DNA of 64,000 bases from assembly GCF_006968745.1 (NCBI RefSeq), contig NZ_CP030118.1, forward strand, positions 744,001 to 808,000, read 5' to 3'. The notes beneath the pieces were generated by a model. That model was not told where the DNA came from and made no database searches. It saw only the letters and a program-made list of their open reading frames with translations. Positions 39,094-47,438 of the stretch are shown here, piece by piece. The DNA is from Brasilonema sennae CENA114. GTDB taxonomy: Bacteria; Cyanobacteriota; Cyanobacteriia; Cyanobacteriales; Nostocaceae. The first letter of the stretch is position 1, and every line of letters starts with the position of its first letter. Position numbers and translations under genes: made by a program.

Positions 39094-41031
39094 ATGAGCC
39101 AGATTACTATTCAGTGTCGTTTAGTAGCAAGCGAATCTACCCGCCAACAGCTATGGAAGCTAATGGCAGAGAAAAACACGCCACTGATTAACGAACTGTT
39201 GCTCAATGTGCCTCAACATCAAGACTTTGAGACTTGGCGACAAAAGGGTAAACACCCGACTGGTATTGTCAAAGAATTGTGCCAACCTTTGAAAACTGAC
39301 CCTCGTTTTATCAGTCAACCAGCACGGTTTTATGCAAGTGCGATTGCCACAGTGAATTACATCTACTTTTCTTGGTTGGCACTGATGAAGCGGTTACAGT
39401 ACAAACTAGAAGGCAAAACTCGCTGGCTAGAAATGCTTAGAAGTGATGAACAATTGGTAGAAGCCAGTGGTGTTACTTTAGACAGCCTTCGTATAAAAGC
39501 TAATGAAATCTTGGCTCAATTGAGTCCACAGTCTGCTCTAGTGGAAGCTAAGGAGAAAAAAGGTAATACAGTCAAAAAGACCAGAAAATCTCAAAATTCA
39601 GACAACAATCGCAGTTTATCTGCAACTTTATTTCAGGCTTACCGCGATACAGAAGACATTTTAACTCGTTGCGCTATTAGTTATTTGCTCAAAAATGGCT
39701 GTAAAGTCAGTGATAAAGAAGAAGACCCGGAAAAATTTGCTCAACGTCACCGCAAGATTGAAATTCAGATTGAACGCCTCCGAGAACAGCTAGAAGCTCG
39801 AATTCCCAAAGGTCGAGATTTAACTGATACCAAATGGTTAGACACTCTATTCGTCGCTACTCATCAAGTTCCTAACAATCAAGCACAATTCATATCTTGG
39901 CAAGACAGTCTTTTAAGGCAATCAAGTTCTGTGCCATTTCCAATTGCTTACGAAACCAACGAAGATATGACTTGGTTTAAAAACCACCAAGGACGCATCT
40001 GTGTAAAATTCAATGGATTGAGCGAGCATACATTTGAGGTTTATTGCGACCAACGTTATCTGCACTGGTTTCAACGCTTTCTAGAAGACCAACAGATTAA
40101 GCATGAAAGTAAAAACCAACACTCTAGTAGCTTATTCACCCTCCGTAGCGGACGCATTACTTGGTTCCAAGAGGAAGGTAAACGTGTTCGCGGTAGCGCG
40201 GCGGCAGCCGTACCTTGGAACATTCACCGCTTGAGTCTCTACTGTTGTGTAGATACCCGTCTGTGGACAGATGAAGGAACAGGACTGGTTAGACAAGAAA
40301 AAGCAGAAGAAATTGCCAAAACCATTACTAAAACAAAGGAAAAAGGCGACCTAAATGAGAAACAGCTAGCCCATATTAAACGCAAAAACTCCACCTTAGC
40401 AAGAATCAGCAATCCGTTTCCGCGTCCAAGTAAACCTTTACACAAAGGTCAATCCCACGTTCTTGTGGGTGTAAGCCTCGGTTTAGAAAAACCTGCAACA
40501 GTAGCGGTAGTGGATGCCACAACAGGTAAAGTCCTTATCTACCGCAGTATTAAACAGCTATTAGGCAACAATTACAAACTTTTAAACCGACAACAAAAGC
40601 AAAAGCACTCCTTATCCCACAAACGCCAAATCGCCCAAACGCTTGCTGCACCGAATCAATTTGGAGAATCAGAGTTAGGACAGTATGTAGACAGATTACT
40701 GGCGTCTGAAATTGTGGCGATCGCCCAAACTTACTCTGCGGGAAGTATCGTTCTCCCCAAGTTGAGCGATATGCGGGAGCAAGTTCAGAGTGAGATTCAA
40801 GCCAAAGCCGAACAAAAATCAGACTTAATAGAAGTTCAACAAAAGTATGCCAAAGAGTACCGAGTTAGCGTCCATCAGTGGAGCTACGGCAGATTGATTT
40901 CTAGCGTTCAAAGTCAAGCAGCTAAAGCTGGAATTGTCATAGAGTCTGCAATACAGCCGATTCGAGGTAGTCCACACCAGAAAGCGAAAGAATTAGTGAT
41001 CGCAGCTTACCATTCCCGTCAAAAAACCTGA
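39094..41031 (+). CDS. cas12k: Cas12k, RNA-guided DNA-binding effector of the CAST
   Basis: A 645-residue Cas12k (starts MSQITIQCRLVASESTRQQL). Family landmarks are FYASAIATVNYIYFSWLALM in the N-terminal lobe and the degenerate RuvC I strand GVSLGLEKPATVAVVD, where the catalytic Asp is replaced by Ser as is normal for this naturally nuclease-dead effector. IVLPKLSDMRE follows in RuvC II. It binds NGTN PAM targets with a tracrRNA/crRNA and recruits TniQ, TnsC and TnsB. The frame is open upstream to 38962, but 39094 gives the family start. Fully intact despite the dead transposase genes. Confidence 0.97.
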   Translation: MSQITIQCRLVASESTRQQLWKLMAEKNTPLINELLLNVPQHQDFETWRQKGKHPTGIVKELCQPLKTDPRFISQPARFYASAIATVNYIYFSWLALMKRLQYKLEGKTRWLEMLRSDEQLVEASGVTLDSLRIKANEILAQLSPQSALVEAKEKKGNTVKKTRKSQNSDNNRSLSATLFQAYRDTEDILTRCAISYLLKNGCKVSDKEEDPEKFAQRHRKIEIQIERLREQLEARIPKGRDLTDTKWLDTLFVATHQVPNNQAQFISWQDSLLRQSSSVPFPIAYETNEDMTWFKNHQGRICVKFNGLSEHTFEVYCDQRYLHWFQRFLEDQQIKHESKNQHSSSLFTLRSGRITWFQEEGKRVRGSAAAAVPWNIHRLSLYCCVDTRLWTDEGTGLVRQEKAEEIAKTITKTKEKGDLNEKQLAHIKRKNSTLARISNPFPRPSKPLHKGQSHVLVGVSLGLEKPATVAVVDATTGKVLIYRSIKQLLGNNYKLLNRQQKQKHSLSHKRQIAQTLAAPNQFGESELGQYVDRLLASEIVAIAQTYSAGSIVLPKLSDMREQVQSEIQAKAEQKSDLIEVQQKYAKEYRVSVHQWSYGRLISSVQSQAAKAGIVIESAIQPIRGSPHQKAKELVIAAYHSRQKT

Positions 41032-41069
41032 TTGACAAAATACCGAACCTTGAAAATAAAATAAGAGTT

Positions 41070-41345
41070 AGTAATAGCGCCGCAGTTCATGCTTGTTACA
41101 AGCCTCTGTACTGTGTAAATGTGGGTTAGTTTGACTGTTGTCAAACAGTTTTGCTTTCTGACCCTGGTAGCTGCCCACCTTGAAGCTGCTATCCCTTGTG
41201 GATAGGAATCAGGTGCGCCCCCAGTAATAGAGGTGCGGGTTTACCGCAGTGGTGAGTCCACTTGCCGGGGAGATTTTCTTTCCGGCAAAGTGGCGAACCC
41301 GAAGGGTGGCTACTGAATCACCTCCGAGCAAGGAGGAACCCACCT
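41070..41345 (+). ncRNA. Cas12k tracrRNA, enlarged by a dispersed repeat
   Basis: Strong similarity to the V-K tracrRNA: an early segment around GCGCCGCAGTTCATGCT, then GGGTTAGTTTGACTGTTGTC, TTGCTTTCTGACCCTGGTAG, AGGTGCGCCCCCAGTAATAG, and at the 3' side GGCTACTGAATCACCTCCG followed by anti-repeat AACCCACC at 41337-41344. Compared with the ShCAST tracrRNA as I remember it, about 57 bases at 41251-41307 are additional. They match the dispersed genomic repeat (GGTGAGTCCA...TGGCGAACCCGAAGGGT). The added part folds as its own hairpin (CCACTTGCCGG with CCGGCAAAGTGG). Ends are estimates. Confidence 0.88.
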
Positions 41346-41934
41346 TAATTATTTTTTTGGCGAATCGAAGCGGAGTCAATTTCCCTGGGGTTGCTGCCAA
41401 ATCTTCAAATCTGTTTGTTGGCAAGGTTTCTAGGTTGTTATCTGTCACTTGATTTACTTTTTTAAGTTTCAAGTAGCGAGTGATTTTGGTTGGTTTGCCA
41501 AAAGTGCTTCTAGAAGTCTTGATAAATAAAGGGTTTTAGGCGCGGGGTTTCAACGCCCCTCGACGCTTGAGGCGGGTTGAAAGTTGCATGATTTTGTTAG
41601 TGAAGATTTTCAAAAGCAGATGTTTCAACGCCCCTCGACGCTTGAGGCGGGTTGAAAGTCTTTGAGAGAAAGAAAATGAGAATCGCCCATCCCTGTTTCA
41701 ACGCCCCTCGACGCTTGAGGCGGGTTGAAAGCATCCGGACATTCCCTCTCCTCTGAATAAGAGGGAAGTTTCAACGCCCCTCGACGCTTGAGGCGGGTTG
41801 AAAGGACAAATGGTCTATTTTGGAACGTCAGCCCACCTTGAGGTTTCAACGCCCCTCGACGCTTGAGGCGGGTTGAAAGTCAAGAAATTTGGCACGAAAT
41901 TTACCGTCGATTCTTTGTTTCAACGCCCCTCCTA

Positions 41935-43146
41935 GTAGTCCACCAAACTAATTTTGCAGGGTGATACCGATTATTGATAAGCTACTTCCACGGTTTAGAA
42001 GGTGGTATAATCGTGAAAAAATACATAGTGGACTTAAATGAGACTGAGATTTCCCAACTGCGATCGCTAACTAAAACAGGTAAGCATAAGGCACGAAGCA
42101 TCACCCGCGCGAACATTCTTCTAATGGCGAGTGAGGGTTATTCAGATAACGTGATCGCTTCTACCCTACGAATTAATGTTTCAACTGTCGAGCGCACGCG
42201 TGAAAAATTTGTGCTTGGGGGATTGGAGTATACACTTCAAGACCGCCCTCATCCCCCGAAGCCTCGTAAACTTGACGGTAAGCAAGAAGCCTTTCTTGTT
42301 GCTACAGCCTGTTCGACTGCACCTGAAGGACGAACGCGTTGGACAATGCAGCTTTTAGCAGACCAACTCATAAGCCTTGGTGTTGTCGATTCTATTTCTG
42401 ACGAAACAGTGCGTCAAACTCTAAAAAAAACGAAATCAAACCGTGGTTGAGAGAGCAATGGTGTATTCCAGAAGTGAATGCAGAGTATGTTTTGCGGATG
42501 GAAGATGTATTAGATTTATACAACGAGCCTTATGACCCCAAGCGCCCAGTAATTTGTTTTGATGAGACCCCATATCAACTTGTAGAGGAGATTAGACAAC
42601 CATTACCTCCCGAACCCGACCAGCCCGAGCGTTATGATTACGAGTATAAGCGTAACGGTAGTGTTAATATATTTGCGTATTTCCAACCTTTGGCAGGATG
42701 GCGGCATATTGAAGTTACGCAACGGCGTACAAAAGTAGATTTCGCAAAGCAAATGAAGGATTTAGTTGATGTTTACTGCCCAAAAGCTGATGTTATTCGC
42801 TTGGTAGTCGATAACCTTAATATTCACAATCCTGCCGCCTTGTATGAAGTTTTTGAGCCACAAGAAGCACGCCGGATTGTTCAAAAACTGGAATTCCACT
42901 ATACGCCAAAACACGCAAGGAGCGTTAAATCAAGTAGAGATTGAATTATCCGTTTTGTCCCGTCAATGCTTAGAGCGACGAATTCCACAAGCACAAATGT
43001 TAAAATCTTAAATTCTCGCTTGGGAAAAACAACGTAATCAAGAACGGGCAAGTGTAAACTGGCGCTTTCAAACTACAGATGCACGGAACAAACTTGAGCG
43101 GTTATATCCTTCAGTTTAACCCTGCAAAGTTTCCTTGGTGGACTAC
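41935..43146 (+). mobile_element. IS630-type insertion sequence inside a CRISPR repeat
   Basis: A 1212-bp element with ends GTAGTCCACCAA...TTGCAGGG on both sides in inverted orientation, flanked by TA (41933-41934 and 43147-43148), the dinucleotide duplicated by IS630/Tc1-like elements. Removing it and one TA restores a 37-bp repeat exactly (18 bp on the left plus 19 bp on the right). The insertion is therefore clean and caused no array deletion. Confidence 0.95.
42013..43119 (+). pseudogene. IS630 transposase, frameshifted
   Basis: Starts with GTG giving MKKYIVDLNETEISQLRSLT. The first frame ends at 42450 after an A8 run at 42423-42430, where a -1 shift yields the second frame ([20 protein letters not shown]), the usual IS630 programmed-slippage arrangement. 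Catalytic Asp residues are in VICFDETP and LVVDNLNIH. In the third part, after HYTPKHA, a one-base change in length shifts the frame to a stop at 42944, so the catalytic Glu (in VEIELS, still readable in another frame) is lost. An in-frame stop also lies near 43010. Probably inactive. Confidence 0.9.
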
Positions 43147-43420
43147 TAGCTTGAGGCGGGTTGAAAGCTATGCTTTTGAAGCTGGCAAACGTTGCACACC
43201 TGAGTTTCAACGCCCCTCCTAGCAAGAGGTGGGTTGAAAGTCCATTCAAAGAAAAGAGGAAATCACGCTCACAAACCGTTTCAACGCCTCTCCTAGCTTG
43301 AGGCAGGTTGAAAGAGAAGCTGTCTTGATTCTGTTGTTTAAACGCGCATGGTTACAACAAACCTTCCGCATAGGGGCAGGTTAAAAGAGCATTACTATGT
43401 TCCGCAAGCTAGGCTCAAAA

Positions 43421-43480
43421 TTCCAATATATTCTTTAAATATAGGTGGGTTGAAAGAGGTCACGAGTTCAATCTTCTTCG
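43421..43480 (+). ncRNA. Delocalised homing crRNA (degenerate repeat plus tRNA-Thr-matching spacer)
   Basis: A decayed repeat ends with AGGTGGGTTGAAAG at 43456. The spacer from 43457 reads AGGTCACGAGTTCAATC and matches tRNA-Thr at all of its first 17 positions, then at 4 of the next 6. The target is preceded by GGTG, an NGTN PAM, on the tRNA strand. The insertion site lies 62 bp from the PAM side. This is the homing arrangement described for V-K CASTs. Whether this RNA is expressed cannot be seen. Confidence 0.9.
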
Positions 43481-43555
43481 TTGAAAGTAGAATTAGAGAA
43501 TGAACTCAGCAATGTTGACATTTAATTCGTTAAAACTAGTAATTATTTGTCGATT

Positions 43556-43661
43556 AAGCGTGGAAGTCTGGTAAAGTGACAATTATTCTGTTAACACTGA
43601 CACTAACTTGTTAAAAGTGACATCAATCTGTTAACAGTGACAAATAATTAGTTGATGTACA
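43556..43661. repeat. CRISPR-side transposon end with TnsB-site-like repeats
   Basis: Read inward from 43661 the end is TGTACATCAACTAATTATTT then GTCACTGTTAACAG. Successive units of the form TTAACA-(n)-TGTCAC follow near 43617-43640, 43600-43616, 43588-43600 and 43571-43588. It corresponds to the ShCAST left end (LE), since that end also carries the degenerate repeat and homing spacer. This end faces the target tRNA, the orientation expected for V-K insertion. Confidence 0.88.
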
Positions 43662-43666
43662 CAACT
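43662..43666. repeat. Target-site duplication, right copy (CAACT)
   Basis: Five bases directly after the TGTACA terminus, identical to 35175-35179. They separate the element from the sequence leading to the tRNA-Thr 3' end. Confidence 0.92.
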
Positions 43667-43693
43667 GCTGCCGAAGGATGTGATTTTATAGAA

Positions 43694-43765
43694 AGCCCGT
43701 GACGAGGATTGAACTCGTGACCTCACCCTTACCAAGGGTGTGCTCTACCACTGAGCCACACGGGC
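43694..43765 (-). tRNA. tRNA-Thr (GGT anticodon)
   Basis: A 72-nt cloverleaf with acceptor GCCCGTG paired to CACGGGC, anticodon loop TTGGTAA giving GGT (Thr, codon ACC), and T arm GAGTTCAATCCTC. CCA is not encoded. Its T-arm region (AGGTCACGAGTTCAATC) is the protospacer of the CAST homing guide. The insertion occurred downstream of the 3' end, so the tRNA is left intact. Confidence 0.97.
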
Positions 43766-43858
43766 AACGTTTAGTTTTGAGAAATGAGTATTGACTACTC
43801 ACAGATTCGTTAGCTTTTCGCAGACTCAATACTCAACACATAATATTGAGATTTGAGA

Positions 43859-43941
43859 TGGGCCGAGCTAGATTCGAACTAGCGTAGGCGTTAGCCAGCG
43901 GATTTACAGTCCGCCTCCTTTAGCCACTCGGACATCGACCC
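43859..43941 (-). tRNA. tRNA-Tyr (GTA anticodon)
   Basis: An 83-nt class II tRNA. The acceptor GGGTCGA pairs with TCGGCCC (one T-G). The anticodon loop is CTGTAAA with GTA (Tyr), with a long variable arm and a T arm CTAGTTCGAATCTAG. Lies 93 bp upstream of tRNA-Thr on the same strand, so the two are probably co-transcribed. CCA is not encoded. Confidence 0.97.
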
Positions 43942-44051
43942 ATGTTGTCCACGACTTCTTATGTTATCACAATACTTTTAAATTGCAAGCTCTTTTTGAA
44001 AAAAAAGTCATAGGGCACAGTTAAGCCATCCCATACCCTACAACCTGTGCC

Positions 44052-45872
44052 CTAGCTTACGAGTTCACCTGTTTCTTGCAGTGAGTGCAAGCGGCGGTAA
44101 ATTCCTTTGTGGCGCAAGAGTTCGTCGTGGTTACCTATTTCTACAATCCTGCCCTTATCCAGAACCACAATTTTATCTGCTTCCCGTACTGTACTCAGAC
44201 GGTGGGCAATGATGATTGTAGTACGGGTTCCCAGAATTGAGCGCATTGCTAGTTGAATAGAACGCTCTGACTCGTAGTCTAAGCTGGAAGTCGCTTCGTC
44301 AAAAATCAGCACGTCTGGTTCCATAACTAATGCCCTAGCAATTCCTAAGCGCTGTCTTTGTCCACCAGACAACCTCACACCCCTCTCACCGACTACTGTG
44401 TAATAGCCTTCAGGTAGGTGCTGTATGACTTCATCTAGTCTGGAGATTCTACAGGCTTCTTGAACCTGCTTAAAACTAGCATCAGGCTTCCCGTATCTCA
44501 GGTTATCCAGCAAGGTTCCGTTGAAAACATCGACTTCTTGGTGAACTATAGCCAGTCTTCGTCTATAGCTTCCGACATCAAGGCTGCGAATATCTTGACC
44601 GTCAATCAGAATTTGACCTTGTTGAGGTTCAAAGTACTGCAAAAGCAGCTTCACTAAGGTAGACTTACCAGAACCAGAACGACCGACTAACGCTACTGTT
44701 TGATATGGCTCTATCAAAAGATTGATATCTTCCAAAACTGGACGTTCAGATTGATATCCAAAACTGACGTGTGAAAACTCGACTTTCCCTGTAAATTGGT
44801 AAGGATTATTTGCAATGTTTCGCTCTTCTAAAAGTCCAACTCCATCGACTCTGATTGGGACTTTGAGGAACTCGTGAAACCGCATCATTGAAGGATAGCG
44901 ACGGGCAAAAACCTCCGCTAGGACGCTGATAGGTTCCAACTCGGCATAAGCCATGCTGGAAAGAGTTAAAGTCATGACAAAGTGACCTAGGGAAATTTGA
45001 CCTTTTACTGTCTCCACCAACGTCAAACCTAGCACTGTAAAAACACAAAACTGAATCATAGTTTTTTGCCAGGTATTGAGCTTGACATAACCTTTGTGGA
45101 TACGAGTTTCAATCACCCTCAGTTCACGAATCAAGCGTCGTTTTTGCCGTTGTAGTTCTTTTGCTTCAGTAGCAAATGCTTTGACTGTTTTGATATTGGA
45201 GATGATTTCGGAAGTCCGACTTTCGGTATCTTCCATGTATTTATCCAGGCGGTTTTCGCGCCAAATCAATTGCTGCAATTTTCTTAAGGTAAAGCTTAGG
45301 ATAATGACAAAGGAAATGAGATAGAGAACCGCAACTCGCCAGTCAACAAACCAGATGAACACAAAAATTCCCAATACGCGGAACAGTTTGGGAATCAACT
45401 GTCCAGAAATCTCAGGATAACTCCAGGTGTGGTTGGTGACACCTCTTGCGACTCGTCCGGCAATGCGTCCGGGGTTGTTTTCATCATAAAATTCTAGTGG
45501 TAGAGTAAGAATTTTCTCAATCGCTTTTTGGTTCTGATCACGACGTGCTCTTAAGGCTATATCCCAGTGAAACCAAGTCGTTAGCCAAGGCTGAGTCGGC
45601 GCTTTCAACACGGTGACAAGAAAAATTAAACTCAGCAATACACCCAACTCTAGAGGTTTATTGACTGGGTTATTGGTTAGCTTTGAGATTGTGGCAATCA
45701 CTCCTTCAAGTGGTTTATCTAATGGTTGATTAGACAAAACGTTTAAAATTTGCCCAATCCCATAAGGAACAACCAAATCAATAACCTCGTAAATGCTGGT
45801 TGCTGCGATACTGAAAATACTTAGCGACCAGTAGGGACGGAAATAGTTGAGAATATCTCGAAAATTTGCCAT
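44052..45872 (-). CDS. ABC exporter, fused permease and ATPase
   Basis: A 606-residue half transporter of the MsbA/lipid-drug exporter class. Residues about 15-320 hold six membrane segments. The nucleotide-binding domain follows, with Walker A VGRSGSGKST near 394, the signature RLSGGQRQRLGIARAL, Walker B VLIFDEATSSLD and the switch His in IIIAHRLSTV. All catalytic motifs are intact. It probably works as a homodimer. The substrate is unknown. It lies immediately downstream of the tRNA pair on the same strand, but with its own intergenic gap of 110 bp. Confidence 0.93.
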   Translation of the reverse strand: MANFRDILNYFRPYWSLSIFSIAATSIYEVIDLVVPYGIGQILNVLSNQPLDKPLEGVIATISKLTNNPVNKPLELGVLLSLIFLVTVLKAPTQPWLTTWFHWDIALRARRDQNQKAIEKILTLPLEFYDENNPGRIAGRVARGVTNHTWSYPEISGQLIPKLFRVLGIFVFIWFVDWRVAVLYLISFVIILSFTLRKLQQLIWRENRLDKYMEDTESRTSEIISNIKTVKAFATEAKELQRQKRRLIRELRVIETRIHKGYVKLNTWQKTMIQFCVFTVLGLTLVETVKGQISLGHFVMTLTLSSMAYAELEPISVLAEVFARRYPSMMRFHEFLKVPIRVDGVGLLEERNIANNPYQFTGKVEFSHVSFGYQSERPVLEDINLLIEPYQTVALVGRSGSGKSTLVKLLLQYFEPQQGQILIDGQDIRSLDVGSYRRRLAIVHQEVDVFNGTLLDNLRYGKPDASFKQVQEACRISRLDEVIQHLPEGYYTVVGERGVRLSGGQRQRLGIARALVMEPDVLIFDEATSSLDYESERSIQLAMRSILGTRTTIIIAHRLSTVREADKIVVLDKGRIVEIGNHDELLRHKGIYRRLHSLQETGELVS

Positions 45873-46137
45873 GATGCACCTGCCCTTGGAGCGCTAGTCT
45901 ATAACTCCTGAAAGCTTATACTACAATTATACTACATTGCAGTCAATAGTTAAGAATGGTAAATCATCCTTTAGAAGGAGTTGAGTTGCGAGGAGTTATT
46001 GATTTCAATACCATTTCACGATCGGACCTGATACAAATGATTCATCTCTAATTCTTTCCTCCTGCTCTCTGTTAAGAGTTAAGCGTTCCCTATTCCCTGT
46101 TAAGCGTTCCCTGTTAAGCGTATTTCTTCATCGGTGA

Positions 46138-46899
46138 CTATTGGGCGAAAAATTCCAAGTGATAGCGATAAAGTGCAACTGGTTGAGAAAGAGCGGCAAA
46201 GTAATTTGGATCTTGAGGCGACAAATAAATAGCAGTGACTTGATCTGCCTCTATGGTAGGATTTAACTGGTTCAGTTTGCGATATGCAGTCGTAGATTCC
46301 ACAGTATTGAAATAAGGACGCCCACCACCTTTAAACAGTTGTTGAAATAATTCTGTTGTGATGAATTTACCATCTGGCGTTGTTTCTGTAGCACGTGCTG
46401 TAACAATAGAAACAAGCTGACGCTCACCACGTAAAAACGTAATCTGACGATTAGGAGAATTTGGATCGACTTTGACTGATAACACGCTGTTACCTAAATA
46501 TGAGCGTGCCAAATTCAAGCCATTAAAAGCTCTATCTGCCACGACTTCTGATTTGCTAGTTGTTCGGGGGATGATTTTCAATCCAGAATGAGGCGTTGTT
46601 TCCCGAACAAATCGCACTTCAAAACTGACAGGTTTGTTGAGATATTCACGATTACCCTCAAATCCTGGTGTGACGATATCAGGAGCTAACGGTGCGACTA
46701 AATCTATCAGCGTACTTTTCACCTGCCAAGAACCCATCATCCAGTTAGGATAAACCAAATCTCCCACAGCAGGTCGCACGGAAGTTAATTTTTCCCATTC
46801 GGGAAAATGTGCCAAACGTTCAGATAACTCTCCGGCTTGAGCCTCAGCTTGAAATACCAGGAATACAAAAATCAAGCAAAAACTCCAAATTACATTCAT
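46138..46899 (-). CDS. Conserved secreted cyanobacterial protein (DUF6816-like)
   Basis: About 253 residues. The N-terminal hydrophobic run (VIWSFCLIFVFLVFQAEAQA) is a signal peptide with cleavage near AQA. The body contains the pattern FPEWEKLTSVRPAVGDLVYP, then NWMMGSWQVKSTLIDLVAPLAP, which I associate with DUF6816 proteins found in cyanobacteria and chloroplast lumens. No catalytic motif is visible. The ATG at 46899 is one of several close starts. Role unknown. Confidence 0.65.
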   Translation of the reverse strand: MNVIWSFCLIFVFLVFQAEAQAGELSERLAHFPEWEKLTSVRPAVGDLVYPNWMMGSWQVKSTLIDLVAPLAPDIVTPGFEGNREYLNKPVSFEVRFVRETTPHSGLKIIPRTTSKSEVVADRAFNGLNLARSYLGNSVLSVKVDPNSPNRQITFLRGERQLVSIVTARATETTPDGKFITTELFQQLFKGGGRPYFNTVESTTAYRKLNQLNPTIEADQVTAIYLSPQDPNYFAALSQPVALYRYHLEFFAQ

Positions 46900-46935
46900 A
46901 ACATACATCATGAGAAAATTTTGCCAATATATCAA

Positions 46936-47438
46936 CTTTCAATAGAGTCATAACTTATTCAATTAAAAATTTAATTGCTATTTATTCATAAAAGTTAACT
47001 CAAATATCGAAAAATTCAAGATTTCACTCCATTTCTTTGTTATTATAAAATCGGAATAACAATTCTATTTGAGTTGTCAAACTGTTCATGATAGTCGTAA
47101 TTTGTCAATAGTCATTTTTGACTGCAATGGACTATTGAAACTCGATCTTTTTGCAGGTATATCTCTTTTAAGTTTTTTCATAAAAGCAAGTATAAAACAG
47201 GAAGTATCAAAGAGTGTAAATTGATTTCATCTTGTAGTGCAGACCGGACAGCCGGCTACTGCTACAAGTATGGAGTAAGATGCTCCAAGGCACGTTATGT
47301 TCCCCCGCTTCCCCCCAAAAGCTGCCGCCATTACTCGTCTTTTTTCAAAACTAGGATGCTCCCTATCAAACATAGTGGCTAAAAAAATATCAGGGTGGTT
47401 TGTTTGTATAATTTGACTCTTTTATAGTATTTGCACGG
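46936..47438. other. Gene-free region between divergent genes
   Basis: About 500 bp, AT-rich, with no frame I would support. The two flanking genes are divergent and both need promoters here. No strong palindrome or repeat stands out apart from short A/T tracts. Confidence 0.4.

Larger units (their letters stand above)
41547..43314 (+). CRISPR. V-K CRISPR array, eight 37-bp repeats, interrupted by an IS
   Basis: Repeats begin GTTTCAACGCCCCTC and end GGCGGGTTGAAAG. Starts are at 41547, 41622, 41695, 41768, 41843, 41917 (split by the IS and resuming at 43149), 43204 and 43278. Spacers are 36-38 bp. Repeats 1-5 are identical, with CGACGCTTGAGG in the centre. Repeats 6-8 carry CTAGC-type centres and more changes, so the distal end is older. 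After 43314 the repeats decay: one at 43336-43386 is stretched and mutated. The array follows the tracrRNA on the same strand. Confidence 0.96.
35180..43661 (+). mobile_element. Type V-K CRISPR-associated transposon (CAST), 8.5 kb, transposase-defective
   Basis: The element has TGTACA termini, end repeats ending in TGTCA(C), and CAACT duplications on both sides. Contents in order: truncated tnsB, remnant tnsC, tniQ, a MerR regulator, a small YjzC-like protein gene, an hsdS fragment, cvkR, cas12k, tracrRNA, a CRISPR array with an IS630 insertion, and a delocalised guide. The tnsB-tnsC deletion removes the catalytic Glu and the ATPase, so self-transposition is not expected. It sits 32 bp past the 3' end of tRNA-Thr, a classic V-K attachment site. 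Confidence 0.96.

Noticed and set aside
39094..41031. Cas12k as an active nuclease (Cas12-type defence)
   Set aside because: The RuvC I motif has Ser in place of the catalytic Asp, as in all Cas12k. Association with tniQ and tnsB fixes it as a CAST effector.
41209..41472. Minus-strand frame of 87 codons in the tracrRNA region
   Set aside because: It lies across the tracrRNA and has no family resemblance. A structured RNA explains the conservation better.
41625..41849. Frame reading through CRISPR repeats
   Set aside because: Formed by the periodic repeats and not a real gene.
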